From: JANXQE01 sp035294005
GTDB lineage: Bacteria > Verrucomicrobiota > Verrucomicrobiia > Limisphaerales > UBA8199
Assembly (NCBI GenBank): GCA_035294005.1
Contig: DATGLT010000188.1
Location: 1-64,000 of the forward strand
DNA length: 64,000 bases
Direction of reading: 5' to 3'
The notes under the pieces are model-generated. The model was given only the letters and a program-made list of their open reading frames with translations. It ran no database searches and had not been told where the DNA came from. The position numbers and the translations under genes are program-made. Below are positions 1 through 9,488 of the stretch, piece after piece. Position 1 is the first letter of the stretch, and the number at the start of each line of letters is the position of its first letter.

Positions 1-3000
1 TAAAGTTCGCTGACCACATGCGATCCGGGATTGACGGATCCACGGTGTGGGTGGTTTCGGAGTTGAGTTGTCCTTTGTTGTCATACCCGATGCCCAGGGT
101 GTAATCGTTAAACACGATATTGGTGATCCGGCCTAGCCCGTCGTAATCGTAATTCAGCGAATCGCCATTATTGGGCACGTTGATCTGCTCGAGGCGTCCG
201 TCCTCGTTCCAACTGATATTTTGAATGATGCCGCCGTGGACGACTTCTTGCGGCTCGAAAAACTGATTGCGATCGAGGAAATCCGATGTCGTCGCGTCTG
301 GGTAAGCGATATGGCTCACCAGTTTCTCTGAATCCAATTCGAAGCTCATCGCGCCAACCGATTGCAGCCGCCGCCCGGAGTCGTACGTGTAGCTGACGCT
401 CGAACCGTCCGTGAAGATCGTCCCCAACAAGGCGCCATCGGGTGAGTAACTTTGGCTGCGGCTGACGCCATCCGGATCAGTTTGGTTCGTCAGATTTCCA
501 AAATCATCGTACTCGTAGTTCCACGTGCCGCATGGCCAGGTGACCGACGCCAACCTCCCAGCCGCGTCGTATCCAAGTGTCCTATTGTAGCTGACGAACG
601 CAATGCTGCCTCCGGTACTCGGGAAATATTTGATCGTTTCTGTTTTGGGCTGCCCTGTTCCGGCATCAAATGAAGCAAAATCGAACTCCGCCAGGCCGGG
701 AAGTTTCAGGGCCGTAAGGCGGCCGGCGCTGTCCCGCTCCCATTCGGTCAGAGCGTTCCCATCAATCGAAAACCTGCGGATCGAGCCATCCCCAAAGTGG
801 GTAAAGGTCCGCGTGACACCGCCGGCCTCTGTGCTTTCGAGCCGTCCCGCTCCGTCATACATATAAGTTTCCTGTTCGAGTGGGCCGCTGTCCGACGACA
901 ATGTTTTGTTGGCCACCTGGTTGCCGGAGTTGAAAACAAAAGTCGCCGTGACACCCTGTCGCGTCAGGCTACTCAGCCTGCCTTGATCGTCGTATTGCAT
1001 ATCGGTCGAGATGCCTTGCTCAGTCAGGTTGGTGGCTTGTGAGCCGCGATAACTGACCAACCGGCTGATTCCCGGAGCGCGCAGACCCGTCACCCGCGAA
1101 CCTGCAAAGGTGAAAACGGAATGTTCCCCGTCGGTATCCAGCGACTGCACACGACCATTGCCGTCATATGAGGCCGTGGTGATTGTAACAGGCAGCCCGG
1201 TCTCGGTCGTGGTTACGCTCTTGACCCGCTTCTTATCGTTCGCATCGAACGTGACCTCGCGACGGATCAAACTGGACCCTGACGAAATCGTGTGCGAGCT
1301 GATGAAACCGTCCTGGTGTCCAAACTCGATGGTTGGCAGACCTGTGCCGCTCAGGGCTTGCAGTTGGTCGTCGCTTGTGTAAGCCGGCGTGTATTGAAAC
1401 GTACCGTTGCCGAAGGCGCTGACTTTACCCGCCGTGAAGGTCGCGGTTGTGTTTGGCAATTCCCCCCAGTGTTCCCCGTTGGGCATGCCCTCGTCATCAA
1501 AAGCAAACGTGTGGGTTAAAGTGTGGACAGGAGACTGGCTGGAATCCTCAATCGATTCATCGGTGCACTGGCCAAAATTGTTCAGATGGTATGTCTTCTT
1601 CACCGGCCCGGTAGTTTCCAAGACGGTATCGACGTAATTGCCGTTGGAGTCGTACTCAAAGCTCGTGACAATGCCTTCGGTGTTGGTGATCGACGACACA
1701 CGATTGAACGCGCTGCCGTCGTACCCAAAAGTGGTCACAAAGGCCGGCTTGCCCGGTTGTTCCGCCCGTAAGAGGTGACCGCGAAACCGATAGACCGCGT
1801 TATCCTTGTCATAGGTCAGGACGGTGCTGGCTTCATCGTCTCCGGTTTTGGTGATGCGACCGGAATCGTCAGCTTCAACGGTCCGATTGGCCATCTCGGT
1901 CGGGCGGCCGCGATTGTCCACCTTGATCGTTGCGGCAGGGTAGTCGCCAATCTTGACCGTAACGGTCCGTTCCGGCGCGTCGTAACAGTCCTTGGCCGTT
2001 TTGAGGGCCCCGCCATAGGAAATGTCCTGCCCAAGGTTCGTCACTTTGTCGACCAGCCCGTCGGAATAATGAATGGTTTCCGCCGGCCATTCGGTCCCAT
2101 CGACGCGCCCGAGCGCGGTGATCTGGTGCGGTGGAGTGGGATCGTAACCATATTTCATCAATGACTCGTTCTGCGGCGCAACCGTGAGGAGGTCCCCATT
2201 TTCATCGTAGCTATAGTCGGTTTGACCCACGACACCCGCGGCCTCATTCGCCTGGATCCTCGCAATCAAACCAACCTCCAGCCGTTTTGAAGTCACCTGG
2301 TCCACGTTCCCACTCGTCTCGCCCGCCAGCCCGTAGTAACCGAATTCCAGGTATTGTCCCCGGTCCCCCGTCACACGGCTCAGTTTTCCATCCGGGCGAT
2401 AGAGCAGGGAAATCCTGCTGTCGGCATAAACGCCAATGATCTGTCTAAGCTGGCCATCCGCGCGGAAGTAAGCCCGAACTCCCGCCGGTGAGACCGTCAT
2501 CCAACTGTTATCCTTGAATTTGTATAGAACGAAGAATTCACCCTCCGGCGAGCAATACCAGGCGCCGATGTTATCGCTGGTGTAGCCGAATTGGGCCAGC
2601 GCCGGATCAGCCGAGTAAAGGGTCAGGTTAGTCAGGTTATTATTCTCGGCACTGATCAACTTGAACAGGTTGACGTCGCCGACGCCGTCGATCAGCAGCA
2701 CATCGCCGGGGCCGGCGACGCGGTCGAGCGCGCTGTTTCCAAAATACGTCATGCAATCGTGGAACCCCGCGGGCACATCGATTTGAGGAATTTCGAAAAG
2801 GCGCGCATTGTAATTGAAATCCCAGCCGCCGCCCAACGGTCCTGCAAATCGCGACCGGCTTGCATAGGTGCGGGTCAGGACCAGGTCCTGGTGCCGGCCC
2901 GGGAGAGAAAAGTCCACGGTTTTCTGGTGAAACTCGCCGGACTGCGCGTTCACTCCGGCAATATCGGGCGAGGCCGTGTTGAACGAGGGGTTGGGCGTGC

Positions 3001-6000
3001 CCAAGTACTGGCCGGAGAGCGAAAGATACGTCCTGCTCAAGCCGGGTTTGAAGGTCTTGCCATCAATGGCGCCAAGATAGCTGCTCAGGCGGGGTGGCCC
3101 TTGATCCGGTTCCAGAGAAAACCGCGCAAAATTGCCGCTCCACAACGCTTCCCGTCCGGAGATCGCCTGCAACTGCGTCATATTGCTCGGCCAGAGAGTT
3201 TCGCGCACCAGCACGAAGGGATCGCTCAGGAACAGATCATAAAAGCGGCTTTTGGGATCGTCAGACAGTCTCCTGGCAACCAACGCGTGCACGTCGGGTT
3301 GGGCTCCGGCCAGTCCGAGGGCCGGCGCTTTGTCAGTCAGCATCACGGGTGGAAACCAGGAACTCTTGGGTGTGATTAGCCGGCCTTGCGCATCAAGACT
3401 CTCCGCCGCCACGGTCAGTTGCGGGCCCAAACCGCCTTTGGCTGAAATCAGCACATAGTGGTGAGAGGCTGGATTTGCAGAGGCAATTCCTTCAGGGCAG
3501 GCCGGACTTACCGGCACGACTACCGTTGGCAACAGAAATGGAGATTCAACCGCGTCGGAGACATACTGGCTTATCTCGGGATCACCCAGTGCCTTTATCT
3601 CCGAAGCACTGCGAGGCGGTTGGGTTGGAACCTGGATGACTGACAAGTGCGGCGGCCGTTCCACCAGTTGCACTCCGTTGCCGTTAGCCGCAACGAACTG
3701 AACGCCTGCGGCGCCAAAGCTCCGCCGGTTGGAGCCCGTCGGATACACGTCAATGATGGCTGGCGAACCTGAGTTTGAGTTGGCGCTGAGGCTCATCAAC
3801 GAGCGTCTCAGTGTATAGATGGCCGCTCCTGTGCTGACGGCATATTCGTCCGCGCCACTGCGTTGAATCGAAAAAATCGTTCCCGCATTCGTCCCCAGTC
3901 CGATGCTGTTTACGATCTGCGGACGGACGGGATTGGTAAGGTCAATCAAGGCAAGTTTATCATCGACTGCAACAATCGCTACCGACGCTACGCGTACTCC
4001 CGTGGCGTCCCTTATTGGAAAGCTCGGATCCAGAACGACTCGGAACGCCTGCCGATTCGTGAATACCACGCTTCCCTGGTCGGTGCTGCCGTCGCCCACT
4101 GGCTGCCCTTGATACGTCAGTACCTGAAAGCGTGATTCATTCGTGCCTTGCCGGCCGAGCGTAGCCACCAATAATGCCCCGCCAAAAGCGCTGTCGAAGT
4201 CCGTTAAAATCCGGTTTGCCGCGGCGTACGTTGTCGCTTCCAACCCGAACAAACCCGATCGCATTGGCACCGGCAGCTGATCTCCCGCATCCACGTAGTC
4301 ACCGTCGCCGTTCCCGTCCACGCCTGGAAAGTAGCCGCCGTTGGCCGGAGGTTTCTTTGCCGCAGCCCAATCCTGGTCCCCGTAATTGGATCCTAGAATG
4401 AACGCCTGGAGATTGAGTTCCTCGATGTAGCCGCCCTCAGCCGGATTCAACCCTAGAGACAGTCGCGGTGGATCCCACTTCACCACGCTCAGGGCTGTCA
4501 CTGGGTCAAGTGTCGCAAGGCTGCCGGCCAACCGGACGGGATTCGAGGGTTCGGACAAGTCGAAAACCCAGAGCCATTGACCCGGCTGGTCCGGCCCGAT
4601 CAGGCCCCCGGCCACTAACAATAGCGCTGTGTTGGTCTGCGTGACGGCACCCGGAGTTCGTTTAAAGTTGTAGCCGGGAATCAATACAAGGGTTCGCGGG
4701 TACGGAGGCAGAGTGGCCGACGAGAAGGTGATATTGCTTGGGTCCTGCAGGTTGGCCGAGACCAGCGCGCCATTTGCCTGGTTATCTCGACGATCAATGG
4801 TGTAAGCAAATTCACCTAGCAACACCGTCCCGGCGCCATTCTGAATCTGGCTCAAGCTGGTGGGCGTTGCCGGTGCCGTGCGGAAGTTTAGCTCGAACGG
4901 TTCCTGTGCGGGAGTGGTTGGGTCCTGGTCGAATGCGTTGCCCGACAGATCTTTCACCCGGTTATTGATGGTCAGGGTATAGGATTGTCCTTGCGACAAA
5001 CCGCCTGGATAAACCTTAATCTGCAACTGGTTGGCCGATAGTTCCACGTACGGCAGGTTGGAAATTCCCGAAATTTGCACCGCCCCATTGGTCGTAATCG
5101 AGGGATCGACAGGCTCGCTAAAACGAATCGTGAAAAAATCGTTGGCCGATATGACTTCGCCCGCTCCTGGCACGCTCGACACCACATACGGACCCGCCGT
5201 GTCATTCGGATCGCTGGAGGTGATTGCATTGGTCGATGGACCCGACGGCGGCGCTCCGAAAAACAGAACAAAACTCGAGGTCCGAAAGTTGTTGGCTGCA
5301 TCCTGCGCAGTCGCTTTGGCGACCACAACCGCCGCAGTCCGCACATTGAAAACAACGGGAACTTCAATGGTCGTGGCGTTAATGTTGGAAACGGCGCCAA
5401 TTTGCGGCGTCAAGAACTCGCTCGGGTCCAGCAACTGCCCGGTAAGGACGTGAAACGAATGCGCCAGGTCCACTTCCACGCGCCGCAGGGTGGGCTGAGT
5501 GAGATTGTCGCGCACGTTGAACGTCACCCTGGCGTCCTGGTTGACTGGCAGGACAGCGCTTTGCGGCAGGGCCCCAATTAGCGGCGGCATCATGTCCAGC
5601 ACTCCGGAACTGGTGCCTTGGGGCAACGGAATCACGATGCCGGCGGTTGAGACCGGCGGCGCGCCCGCAGGCGGCGGCACGATGGTTTTGCGTCCAACCA
5701 GCCCGGGCAGGTTGCCGCTGGTGGCTCGCAAAGCAATCGCGTCACTGTCATACACGTTAAACGGAATCAGCATCGCGAAGTAGCCTTGGCTGTTTCCGCG
5801 CGCCACAAACGTGCCCGGCCTCAATCCCGGACGAGCGGCCCCAGCCGTGCTGCCAGGATCAGCCGTGACAATCGGGAAGGGGACCCCGAATATCGGAGGC
5901 GTGGTCGAAGGGGATCCGGCGGTGATTTGTGCATCACTTAAAGATGTCGCGATCGTGTCCAACGCTGCTCCCACCCGGCCGGATACGGTGAGGCTGACTG

Positions 6001-9000
6001 AGAATCCCACCGAATACTCCACCAGGACGGCCAGGCTGGAACTCAAGAGGCCGGGGAACGGGGGCGAGTGCGTTACCAGCCGCCCGTTCTCGTAATGCAT
6101 TCGATCGACAATATTATAGACCGTCACCCCATCGACCTGTATTGGCTGGCAAAGGACAAAAGCGCGGTCTTCGGGCCGTTCATTCACGCCCAGGTGCAGC
6201 GCCTCGGCGCTGATCGGATATGTGAAATCCATTTGCTGTTGCAGGGCATCGCCACTGACATCGATGCGCAACCCGCCCACAATTGCGGCGTTCTCGGGGA
6301 GTATGCCGCCCACCGCCGCCAGGATTTGGTCCATCGACTGCAATTGCAGGTTGAACCTCGTTTTCGACGGTATAGCCCCGGGCTCTACTATGACCTGGAT
6401 CGGCCCGGCGTCGCTTTGGGCTTCGAGAATGCCGCCCGCGTTGAATAACCCAACGCTGCCGTCGTTGTAAATCTGGCGGCTGACGGGAACCGTCTGTCGC
6501 GTGCCGTTTTGATTCACCAGGACGACACTGATAAAGTCATCGACCTCCGCTTCAATACTATTGGTGATGCTCCCGTCCGGATTCGACAGAACGGTGCTGC
6601 TTCGTCCGGTGGTTTCGTTGAGAAGAATGACCGGCGCATTGGCGTCGGCAATGCCCGGTCCGCCTTCCACCCGCGCTACACCGTTGGTTGGCTCGTAGCT
6701 AATTAACTGGCCGGCCGTCCGGTTTAGGGCATCACTGGCAGTGGTGAATGTGAATTTGGTAACGCCGGCAAGCGCCTGTCCGTTTACCGACGTGAGGTTG
6801 GTGGATACGACAACGGTGTGCTGTATACCTGCCGCCAGTGGTGAATTAGGCAACAACGTCGCCACGGTGTTTTGCAGGTTCAGGCTGAGATTGCCTGCCA
6901 CCATCATGTTTGAGTTGTCCAACAACTCGATTCCATTCGTCCCGAAACTCCCGGGATTGATGGCGGAACTAAACGACACGACGACCGGGCTGACGGACGG
7001 CACCCCAACGGCTCCATTTGTCGGAGTGACCAACGTCGCCAGCAGCCCGGACACGATTGGCGCCAGATCGGCATTTGCCACACCGGTTGCGCCGCTCAGC
7101 AGCGTGGTCACCTGACCGCGATCGCCGCTCGACAGCTCAAGGATGGACAGTTGGACCGAGCCCGTGGCGGCAATCAAGGTGTAGTTGCCTCCCGAATCGG
7201 ACAGCGTCGCCCAGGGCGCCCCGGTGGTTTGCACCAGCAGTCCGGCGCTGGGCTGCCCCGATGAGTTCCGAGCGACGCCTTTTACAAGGCCCTGCCCGGC
7301 GCTCACCTGGACCAGCACGTACTCGCCGGCGCCGGTAATCCCGGGCAGGCTCGGTCCAGCCGGCGGTTCCAGGCTCGACACGCGGCCCGCGCCATCGCTT
7401 ATTAACCTCTCCCTCGGTTCCAGCCCGTAAACTCCGTCCCGGCTGAGCACTTTGGCCAGCACGAAGAGCGCATTGGTTGGCAGTGCCTCCGCTTGAAATA
7501 CCAGCCTACGCCCCTGCTGAACTCCTGCAACCGTCAGGTCAAATGCGCGCAGGATTGAAACGCCGTTGCTCGACCAATCGAGGAAATTTGTCGGGCTAAG
7601 CGAACGCAGGCTGCTGGCTTGCAAGCCGGAGACGTCACCTGTGGCGGCAACGATTCGGATCCCTTCGTTGTAGAGTTCGCCGCCGCTGCTATCCAACAAA
7701 GCCCCGTTAAAATTAGTCGGACCGAACACATTTGCCTCGATGATCGCAGTATCCAGTGCTTCCGGCCCGAAGAGCAGGAGCGGGCGCAGCGGGAAACTTG
7801 CTACTAAACTACCAGGGTTTCCGGTCGGGGGCCTTTGGTAAGCTAAGACAAAAGTGTCATATGGCGGCGTGATTCGATGGGTGCCGTCGCGCAGACGGTA
7901 ATCCTCGTGAATTTGAACGTGAAGCATTAGACCGCTCGTCAAGGCGCCTGCAGAACTGGTGACGTTTAACAACGCTGTTGCCGTCACCAAGTCTGGATTC
8001 CGATTAGCTGGACCGGAGGCCGGTTGGACTGAGCCGGCGACTTTCAGCAACCCGTAGTCGACTGCGTTCCCAATCGCCGCGTCGAGGTTCTGTCCCGGTT
8101 GCATCGGAGGTGGCGCGGCGGGGCCGGTGTCCGCCACAACCAGCGCAAATGCCCCGCTGCCGGCAATTGAAACGCTAACCGCGTTGGTACCGTTTCCTGC
8201 AACGGCCTGAACTACCTGCCATTGCAAATTGGTTTCATTCCAGTGAACAAGGGTTGCCACCTCACCGCTCCCGATAACTCCCCAAGGCACGAGCGTGCCC
8301 GGCCCGGCGATCGCCGGTTCAGCTCCAAATTGCAACCAAAATCCCTGTAAAGGACTCCAGCCCAGCGGCAGGGGCGCGGGTAGCGTTTGGCTCGTCAGTA
8401 AAGTGAGCCGAGCCGTTGAATTCTGCACAAAAGCACCTGGTGGGAAGCTAACACGAACAGTTCCTGTCCCAATCGAGCCCCCGTCGATCGGTGTCAACGT
8501 AACCGTGTTCGTATCCATTGGAGTCAGTCGCGGACTTGGAACGGTGAGTATGGACGAACTGCTGAGCGTTTCCTGGCGCCACACCGGCAGGAAACCCGGT
8601 GCGGCGAACTTCCAAGCCTGTGGGCCGGCCGTTCCAGTCAACGTGATGGCTCCGAAATCTGGCTCCGTCAAATTGGTGTTCGAGGTTTGGAGATCGATCA
8701 CTTGAACTCCCGGCAGCGGCTGGCCTACTTCGTTCAAAGTCCGTGTGATCGCCACCGTTAGGGCGGTGCTGTTACGCTTTTCAAATAAATGCGCCTGCAA
8801 ACTGGGTGCCCCGGCGCCCCGAGCCAGCGTGAGCGTCCGCGCCAGGGATCGTTGGCCCGGCTCAAGCCGGCCGGCCGTCACATTCGCGGTCAGGTCGTAA
8901 AACGGCATTCCACTGTTGTCTTTTCCGTCGGCGTCGATCGGCCCGGTGGTGTTGGCAAAGCTTTCGATCCGCAACACTAGCGGCCCTTGCAGGGTGCGCG

Positions 9001-9256
9001 TCGATTGATTACCTACCCAGGCCTCCACGTTCCACGCATTCAGACCGCGGTTGAAACGCATCGATTGATAGAAGATCGCCGCTTCGTTGTTGGTGACCTG
9101 TGACAGCAGCACCGGCGCGCCCGCCAAAGGAAAGGTGCTGTCAACGGCCAAGGCGGTTGGGCCCACGCCAACCAGGCCGGCCAAGGCCAAAGCCGAACGA
9201 CCGGCACGCCAGAATCCACCCCGGGACGTTGTTGTCCCGTACAAAAACTTGGGCAT
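1..9256 (-). CDS. Giant secreted RHS/YD-repeat protein with Ig-like domains (C-terminus beyond window)
   Basis: One uninterrupted minus-strand frame runs from the ATG at 9256 to the window edge (3085 codons seen). An in-frame TAA lies 24 bases upstream and there is no other start between, so the start is firm. Residues 1-37 form a signal peptide ending P-T-A-L-A before V-D-S. Reading outward: several beta-sandwich regions; a SbsA/Big_5-like Ig domain around 730-845 (motif TPTNGAVGVPSVSPVVVSFS) and another around 1355-1445; LVIVD-like propeller repeats around 1580-1790; a DUF6531-type RHS entry motif near 2095-2170 (FSLPGRHQDLVLTRTYASRS, then GGGWDFNYN); and YD repeats from about 2270 to the edge (YDYDGLGRITNIVF, YEYDDFGNLTNQTDPDG). 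RHS proteins form a beta-cage shell, often around a variable C-terminal effector; that part is not visible here. Role inferred: secreted or surface interaction protein. Confidence 0.93.
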   Translation of the reverse strand, partial: MPKFLYGTTTSRGGFWRAGRSALALAGLVGVGPTALAVDSTFPLAGAPVLLSQVTNNEAAIFYQSMRFNRGLNAWNVEAWVGNQSTRTLQGPLVLRIESFANTTGPIDADGKDNSGMPFYDLTANVTAGRLEPGQRSLARTLTLARGAGAPSLQAHLFEKRNSTALTVAITRTLNEVGQPLPGVQVIDLQTSNTNLTEPDFGAITLTGTAGPQAWKFAAPGFLPVWRQETLSSSSILTVPSPRLTPMDTNTVTLTPIDGGSIGTGTVRVSFPPGAFVQNSTARLTLLTSQTLPAPLPLGWSPLQGFWLQFGAEPAIAGPGTLVPWGVIGSGEVATLVHWNETNLQWQVVQAVAGNGTNAVSVSIAGSGAFALVVADTGPAAPPPMQPGQNLDAAIGNAVDYGLLKVAGSVQPASGPANRNPDLVTATALLNVTSSAGALTSGLMLHVQIHEDYRLRDGTHRITPPYDTFVLAYQRPPTGNPGSLVASFPLRPLLLFGPEALDTAIIEANVFGPTNFNGALLDSSGGELYNEGIRIVAATGDVSGLQASSLRSLSPTNFLDWSSNGVSILRAFDLTVAGVQQGRRLVFQAEALPTNALFVLAKVLSRDGVYGLEPRERLISDGAGRVSSLEPPAGPSLPGITGAGEYVLVQVSAGQGLVKGVARNSSGQPSAGLLVQTTGAPWATLSDSGGNYTLIAATGSVQLSILELSSGDRGQVTTLLSGATGVANADLAPIVSGLLATLVTPTNGAVGVPSVSPVVVSFSSAINPGSFGTNGIELLDNSNMMVAGNLSLNLQNTVATLLPNSPLAAGIQHTVVVSTNLTSVNGQALAGVTKFTFTTASDALNRTAGQLISYEPTNGVARVEGGPGIADANAPVILLNETTGRSSTVLSNPDGSITNSIEAEVDDFISVVLVNQNGTRQTVPVSRQIYNDGSVGLFNAGGILEAQSDAGPIQVIVEPGAIPSKTRFNLQLQSMDQILAAVGGILPENAAIVGGLRIDVSGDALQQQMDFTYPISAEALHLGVNERPEDRAFVLCQPIQVDGVTVYNIVDRMHYENGRLVTHSPPFPGLLSSSLAVLVEYSVGFSVSLTVSGRVGAALDTIATSLSDAQITAGSPSTTPPIFGVPFPIVTADPGSTAGAARPGLRPGTFVARGNSQGYFAMLIPFNVYDSDAIALRATSGNLPGLVGRKTIVPPPAGAPPVSTAGIVIPLPQGTSSGVLDMMPPLIGALPQSAVLPVNQDARVTFNVRDNLTQPTLRRVEVDLAHSFHVLTGQLLDPSEFLTPQIGAVSNINATTIEVPVVFNVRTAAVVVAKATAQDAANNFRTSSFVLFFGAPPSGPSTNAITSSDPNDTAGPYVVSSVPGAGEVISANDFFTIRFSEPVDPSITTNGAVQISGISNLPYVELSANQLQIKVYPGGLSQGQSYTLTINNRVKDLSGNAFDQDPTTPAQEPFELNFRTAPATPTSLSQIQNGAGTVLLGEFAYTIDRRDNQANGALVSANLQDPSNITFSSATLPPYPRTLVLIPGYNFKRTPGAVTQTNTALLLVAGGLIGPDQPGQWLWVFDLSEPSNPVRLAGSLATLDPVTALSVVKWDPPRLSLGLNPAEGGYIEELNLQAFILGSNYGDQDWAAAKKPPANGGYFPGVDGNGDGDYVDAGDQLPVPMRSGLFGLEATTYAAANRILTDFDSAFGGALLVATLGRQGTNESRFQVLTYQGQPVGDGSTDQGSVVFTNRQAFRVVLDPSFPIRDATGVRVASVAIVAVDDKLALIDLTNPVRPQIVNSIGLGTNAGTIFSIQRSGADEYAVSTGAAIYTLRRSLMSLSANSNSGSPAIIDVYPTGSNRRSFGAAGVQFVAANGNGVQLVERPPHLSVIQVPTQPPRSASEIKALGDPEISQYVSDAVESPFLLPTVVVPVSPACPEGIASANPASHHYVLISAKGGLGPQLTVAAESLDAQGRLITPKSSWFPPVMLTDKAPALGLAGAQPDVHALVARRLSDDPKSRFYDLFLSDPFVLVRETLWPSNMTQLQAISGREALWSGNFARFSLEPDQGPPRLSSYLGAIDGKTFKPGLSRTYLSLSGQYLGTPNPSFNTASPDIAGVNAQSGEFHQKTVDFSLPGRHQDLVLTRTYASRSRFAGPLGGGWDFNYNARLFEIPQIDVPAGFHDCMTYFGNSALDRVAGPGDVLLIDGVGDVNLFKLISAENNNLTNLTLYSADPALAQFGYTSDNIGAWYCSPEGEFFVLYKFKDNSWMTVSPAGVRAYFRADGQLRQIIGVYADSRISLLYRPDGKLSRVTGDRGQYLEFGYYGLAGETSGNVDQVTSKRLEVGLIARIQANEAAGVVGQTDYSYDENGDLLTVAPQNESLMKYGYDPTPPHQITALGRVDGTEWPAETIHYSDGLVDKVTNLGQDISYGGALKTAKDCYDAPERTVTVKIGDYPAATIKVDNRGRPTEMANRTVEADDSGRITKTGDDEASTVLTYDKDNAVYRFRGHLLRAEQPGKPAFVTTFGYDGSAFNRVSSITNTEGIVTSFEYDSNGNYVDTVLETTGPVKKTYHLNNFGQCTDESIEDSSQSPVHTLTHTFAFDDEGMPNGEHWGELPNTTATFTAGKVSAFGNGTFQYTPAYTSDDQLQALSGTGLPTIEFGHQDGFISSHTISSGSSLIRREVTFDANDKKRVKSVTTTETGLPVTITTASYDGNGRVQSLDTDGEHSVFTFAGSRVTGLRAPGISRLVSYRGSQATNLTEQGISTDMQYDDQGRLSSLTRQGVTATFVFNSGNQVANKTLSSDSGPLEQETYMYDGAGRLESTEAGGVTRTFTHFGDGSIRRFSIDGNALTEWERDSAGRLTALKLPGLAEFDFASFDAGTGQPKTETIKYFPSTGGSIAFVSYNRTLGYDAAGRLASVTWPCGTWNYEYDDFGNLTNQTDPDGVSRSQSYSPDGALLGTIFTDGSSVSYTYDSGRRLQSVGAMSFELDSEKLVSHIAYPDATTSDFLDRNQFFEPQEVVHGGIIQNISWNEDGRLEQINVPNNGDSLNYDYDGLGRITNIVFNDYTLGIGYDNKGQLNSETTHTVDPSIPDRMWSANF

Positions 9257-9488
9257 AAGCCAAGTTTTACTTTGGAATTAGATTCCTGTGAACTGTGCGA
9301 GTCACGCACACGTAATTGGTGTGCCACACGTCTGCCGTGGGCGGGTTTAAACTCCAAAGTAGAGTCCTGCCGAGGCGCCGCTACGGGCTCCTCGCCGCGG
9401 ATTCCCGAGGCGCCGGGGCCGAAACTTGCATTTAAAGATCGCCGCGGGGCCATTGTCAGGGAACACTCTGTGTCGGAAGTTGCTATTC

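Noticed and set aside
2591..3379. 262-codon plus-strand open frame
   Set aside because: It is antisense to the continuous giant RHS frame and has no protein-like domain; the minus reading has signal peptide, Ig and YD repeats.
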